Origin: Rubrobacter xylanophilus DSM 9941
Lineage (GTDB): Bacteria; Actinomycetota; Rubrobacteria; Rubrobacterales; Rubrobacteraceae
Length of the DNA: 64,000 bases
Direction of reading: 5' to 3'
Assembly (NCBI RefSeq): GCF_000014185.1
Contig: NC_008148.1
Coordinates: 3,142,001 to 3,206,000 of the forward strand
Shown: in pieces, positions 61,380 through 64,000 of the stretch
Layout: each line of letters starts with the position of its first letter
Position numbering within the stretch: position 1 is the first letter of the stretch
Made by a program: the position numbers and the translations under genes
Notes under the pieces: model-generated
Told to the model about the DNA's origin: nothing
Database searches by the model: none
Seen by the model: only the letters and a program-made list of their open reading frames with translations

Positions 61380-61919
61380 ATGGGGGAAGCGAGGAACCTG
61401 CGGGCGCGCATCGTGCTGTCGGGGGACGAGGGCGAGAGGGTAACCGTCGGCGGGCTTGGCGTACGGTTCATGATCGGGGCGAAGGAGAGCGGCGGCAACT
61501 TCGCGCTGGTCGAGCATCCGCTCGGGCCGCGGGCGCTCGGCGCTCCGGTGCACACCCACCGGTACGAGGACGAGTACACCTACGTGCTGGAGGGGGAGAT
61601 CGGGGTGCAGGTCGGAGAGGAGGTGCGTGTTGCGCGGCCCGGGGATCTCGTCTTCAAGCCCAGGGGCGTGCCGCACGCCTTCTGGAACGCCAGGGACGGG
61701 CCTGCGCGGGCGCTGGAGATCATCTCCCCCGCCGGGTTCGAGCGCTACTTCGCGGAGGTGGCGCCGCTGCTCCCTCCCGCCCACGCCGGTCCTCCCGACG
61801 AGCGGGCGCTGGGCGAAACAATGGCCAGGTACGGGCTGGAGATGGATCTGGGTTCCATCCCCGTGCTAGCCGAGCGCCACGGCCTCGTGGTCGAAGGACC
61901 GCCGCCTCCCGGGCGTTAG
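61380..61919 (+). CDS. Cupin-domain protein under TetR control
   Basis: A 179-residue cupin. Motif 1 is GAPVHTHRYEDEYTYVLEGE (His, His and Glu) and motif 2 is DLVFKPRGVPHAFWNARDGP. The ATG at 61380 is preferred over one six codons earlier because AAAGGAGGG lies 6 nt before it. The C-terminal tail again has RYFAEVAPLLPPAHAGPPDE, like the other cupin here. Function unknown; possibly an oxygenase or isomerase of small aromatics (inference from the family). Confidence 0.86.
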   Translation: MGEARNLRARIVLSGDEGERVTVGGLGVRFMIGAKESGGNFALVEHPLGPRALGAPVHTHRYEDEYTYVLEGEIGVQVGEEVRVARPGDLVFKPRGVPHAFWNARDGPARALEIISPAGFERYFAEVAPLLPPAHAGPPDERALGETMARYGLEMDLGSIPVLAERHGLVVEGPPPPGR

Positions 61920-62087
61920 CGGCCTGCCGCGGGGCTCGCAGGGCGCACGATCGCAGCCGTGCGGGCAGCGCCGCGGTGGTCTGGCTCGCTGCGGCTTCCC
62001 CCGGAACCCGATGCGCGGCATCGAGGACTGTATAAAAGCGCCCGCACAGACCTCACGTTCTGCAAGAGCGGCGGACGCCCCTTGAAG

Positions 62088-63059
62088 CTACGCCCTCTCC
62101 CCTGTCTCCAGGGTCCGGCCCTCACCGGCGAAGTGCTCTGAGATGTACTTCTCCCCCTCGTCACAGAAGAGGGTCACAATGCTCTTTAGCTCAGGATGCG
62201 CCTCCTTGAGCCTCCTCGCCGCAACTAGGTTCGCACCGCTCGAGGGACCGACAAAGAGCCCCCTCCGCCTCGCCAGCCACCTCATCGCTCCAAGCGCCTC
62301 CTCAGAGCCAACCGCATACACCTCATCTACACCCAGCCGCTCTGCGTGCCGCTCGTAGATGCCCGGCACAAACCCATCGGAGATGCCCTCTATCTTGTGG
62401 ACGCCACTCTCCCCGCACAGAAGCGTGCACGACTCCTCAGGCTCCACCGCAATGAGCTTCGCCTCTGCGTTCTTCTCCCTGAAGGCCTGCCCCACCCCTA
62501 TGAGCGTCCCTCCCGTGCCTACCCCCATCACCAGCGCGTCGGGTGCCCCAACCCCTCCCTCCTCCAGCTGCCCAAGGATCTCCTTCCCCAGCCACTCCCT
62601 GTTCTCCTCCACGTTCCACTCCGAGTCAAACTGCGCAGGACAGAAGTAGCCCTCTTTCTTGCCAAGCTCCCTCGCCCGCTTTAGCGCCTCCGTTACGTAG
62701 AACTCTCCAACGTGCTCTATGTGGGCGCCAAAGGCGCGGCTTATGGCAACCCGCTCGGTGCTCAGGCCTTCGGGCATGAGCACAACCATCCTGTAGCCCT
62801 TTATGGCCGCAACCATCGAGAAGGCGTTGCCGGTGTTGCCGCTTGTGGCCTCTACGATGGTGTGGCCGGGCAAAAGCAGCCCTTCTCTTTCGGCCTTCTC
62901 CACGATGTACTTGGCGATGCGCGCCTTTATGGAGCCTGAGGGGTTGAGGTACTCCAGCTTTGCGTAGATGCCCTCCTCTACCTCTATGAGCGGTGTGTCC
63001 CCTATGGCCTCCAGCACGCTCTCCGAGAGCCCCCGGTGGAGCAGGCTCTGTCCCTGCAT
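62088..63059 (-). CDS. PLP-dependent cysteine synthase-like protein
   Basis: A 323-residue fold-type II PLP enzyme. The PLP-binding Lys45 is in YLNPSGSIKARIAKYIVEK, where Ala replaces the usual Asp after the Lys. TSGNTGNAFSMVAAIKGY is the substrate/PLP loop, and GVGTGGTLIGVG is the phosphate-binding loop. ATG 63059 has GGAGG 8 nt upstream. It may make cysteine or cystathionine, or another beta-substituted alanine. It is the last of three minus-strand genes after an ALDH and an SDR. Confidence 0.85.
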   Translation of the reverse strand: MQGQSLLHRGLSESVLEAIGDTPLIEVEEGIYAKLEYLNPSGSIKARIAKYIVEKAEREGLLLPGHTIVEATSGNTGNAFSMVAAIKGYRMVVLMPEGLSTERVAISRAFGAHIEHVGEFYVTEALKRARELGKKEGYFCPAQFDSEWNVEENREWLGKEILGQLEEGGVGAPDALVMGVGTGGTLIGVGQAFREKNAEAKLIAVEPEESCTLLCGESGVHKIEGISDGFVPGIYERHAERLGVDEVYAVGSEEALGAMRWLARRRGLFVGPSSGANLVAARRLKEAHPELKSIVTLFCDEGEKYISEHFAGEGRTLETGERA

Positions 63060-63071
63060 CCAGACCACCTC

Positions 63072-63839
63072 CTATTCTGGGGTAACGTATGCCCCGGAGA
63101 GGCCGCCGTCAACCAGGAAGGTGGAGGCCGTCACGTAAGAGGACTCGTCGGAGGCCAGAAAGAGAGCAGCGTTGGCGATCTCGGCCGCCTTCGCGAAGCG
63201 GCCCATCGGAAGGTGCACGAGCCGCCGCTTGGCCTTCTCCGGATCCTTGGCGAAGAGTTCCTGCAAGAGGGGGGTGTCCACGGGCCCCGGACAGAGGGCG
63301 TTCACGCGCACCCCCTGGCGGGCGAACTGCACCCCGAGCTCGCGGCTCATCGCGAGCACGCCGCCCTTCGAGGCGGTGTAGGAGATCTGAGAGGTCGCTG
63401 CGCCCATCACCGCCACGAACGAGGCGGTGTTTATCACCGAGCCGCCCCCGTTCTCGAGGAGGTACGGGATACCGTACTTGCAGCAGAGGTAGACGGACTT
63501 GAGGTTGGCGTCCTGCACCCGCTGCCAGGCGTCGATGCTGGTCTCCAGTATGGACCCGTCCTCGGGAGGAGAGATGCCCGCGTTGTTGAAGAGCACGTCC
63601 AGACGACCGAAGTAATCTGCGGCCTCGCGGTACATCCGCTGCACGTCTTTGGGGTCCGTAACGTCCGCCCGCACGTACAGGCCGTCGACGGATGCGGCCA
63701 CCTCCTTTCCGCCGCTCGGATCGAGATCCACCACGCACACCCCGGCGCCCTCCTCGGCGAACCTCCGGGCGCTCTCCCGGCCTATGCCGCTCGCGGCGCC
63801 CGTGATGACGGCGACCTTTCCTTCGAGACGTCCTGGCAT
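63072..63839 (-). CDS. Short-chain dehydrogenase/reductase
   Basis: A 255-residue classical SDR. ITGAASGIGRESARRFAEEG (NAD motif, 13-32), VVDLDPSGG (Asp selecting NAD), FNNAG, SVINTASFVAV and YTASKGGVLAMSRELGVQFA (catalytic Ser, Tyr and Lys) are all present. It ends ASTFLVDGGLSGAYVTPE. The start ATG lies just after the ALDH stop, with the ribosome site GAGGAGGG inside that gene. Substrate unknown. Confidence 0.9.
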   Translation of the reverse strand: MPGRLEGKVAVITGAASGIGRESARRFAEEGAGVCVVDLDPSGGKEVAASVDGLYVRADVTDPKDVQRMYREAADYFGRLDVLFNNAGISPPEDGSILETSIDAWQRVQDANLKSVYLCCKYGIPYLLENGGGSVINTASFVAVMGAATSQISYTASKGGVLAMSRELGVQFARQGVRVNALCPGPVDTPLLQELFAKDPEKAKRRLVHLPMGRFAKAAEIANAALFLASDESSYVTASTFLVDGGLSGAYVTPE

Positions 63840-63841
63840 CT

Positions 63842-64000
63842 CTAGCCCTCCTCCGTAGCGACGAAGACGTTCTTGACCTCCGTGTAGTGCTCCAGCGCGT
63901 GAGGGCCGAGCTCGCGCCCGACCCCCGACTGCTTGAACCCCCCGAACGGGGTGGACACCCGCACGGAGGTGTTGGAGTTGATCGAGAGCGTGCCCGTCTC
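63842..64000 (-). CDS. Aldehyde dehydrogenase, C-terminal end (partial)
   Basis: The last 52 codons of an aldehyde dehydrogenase continuing beyond the window. The visible segment has SINSNTSVRVSTPFGGFKQS, GVGRELGPHALEHYTEVKNV and ends VFVATEEG, the typical ALDH dimerisation tail. It overlaps the SDR ribosome site, so the two are one operon. Confidence 0.85.
   Translation of the reverse strand, partial: ETGTLSINSNTSVRVSTPFGGFKQSGVGRELGPHALEHYTEVKNVFVATEEG

Overview
The window looks like chromosomal DNA of a thermophilic, very GC-rich actinobacterium of the Rubrobacter type, most likely Rubrobacter xylanophilus or a close relative. This is inferred from about 70% G+C, heavy use of GTG and TTG starts, a complete mycofactocin locus, and an NDMA-dependent alcohol dehydrogenase of the family that was named after a Rubrobacter locus (TIGR03989, Rxyl_3153 family). 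Genes are dense and operons are often coupled by 1-8 nt overlaps (ATGA, GTGA, TGATG). I saw no tRNA, rRNA, CRISPR array, insertion sequence or prophage.

Layout. 1-2.8 kb: end of an unidentified gene, then leuB-cimA (leucine/isoleucine synthesis). 2.8-8.3 kb: a tricarboxylate locus with a GntR regulator and a TcuA-like dehydrogenase running left and a TctCBA transporter running right, around a paired GTATAC operator. 8.3-13 kb: a TIM-barrel-like exported protein, a radical SAM protein, a DUF1538 membrane protein with a P-II protein, and a universal stress protein. 13-18.7 kb: a complete seven-gene Mrp (MnhA-G) Na+/H+ antiporter operon. 18.8-28.6 kb: the mycofactocin operon, in transcription order mftA, SDR, mftB, mftC, NDMA-dependent ADH, MoxR/VWA fusion, mftD, mftE, and a methyltransferase-mftF fusion. 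28.6-46.2 kb: a solitary DNA methyltransferase, a sodium/solute symporter with its small subunit, a thioesterase, a TPR protein, an HD protein, a BtuF-like protein coupled to a CBS/M50 protease, a proofreading DNA polymerase I without 5' nuclease, transporters, a GH13 glucosidase, small unknown proteins and an aldehyde dehydrogenase. 46.2-53.2 kb: queG, a J-domain membrane protein, an M3-like peptidase, a decayed HNH-type gene, an acetyltransferase, an aldo/keto reductase and rex. 53.2-58.1 kb: a candidate small RNA, then gcvPA-gcvPB-gcvT-gcvH behind a tandem glycine riboswitch. 58.2-62 kb: two LuxR/cupin units that have decayed reciprocally, then a TetR/cupin pair. 62-64 kb: a cysteine-synthase-like enzyme, an SDR and the end of an aldehyde dehydrogenase.

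How it fits together. The mycofactocin genes make the peptide-derived redox cofactor (MftA to MftF) and carry two enzymes expected to use it (the ADH and the SDR). MftF is fused to a methyltransferase, which could make a methylated mycofactocin in one polypeptide. The most unusual item is non-coding: between the convergent rex and gcvH genes a minus-strand unit has a good promoter, a 5' hairpin, two identical hairpins whose loops copy the 3' tail of 16S rRNA (CCUCCUUUC), and an intrinsic terminator. It looks like an undescribed small RNA that would pair with Shine-Dalgarno sequences.
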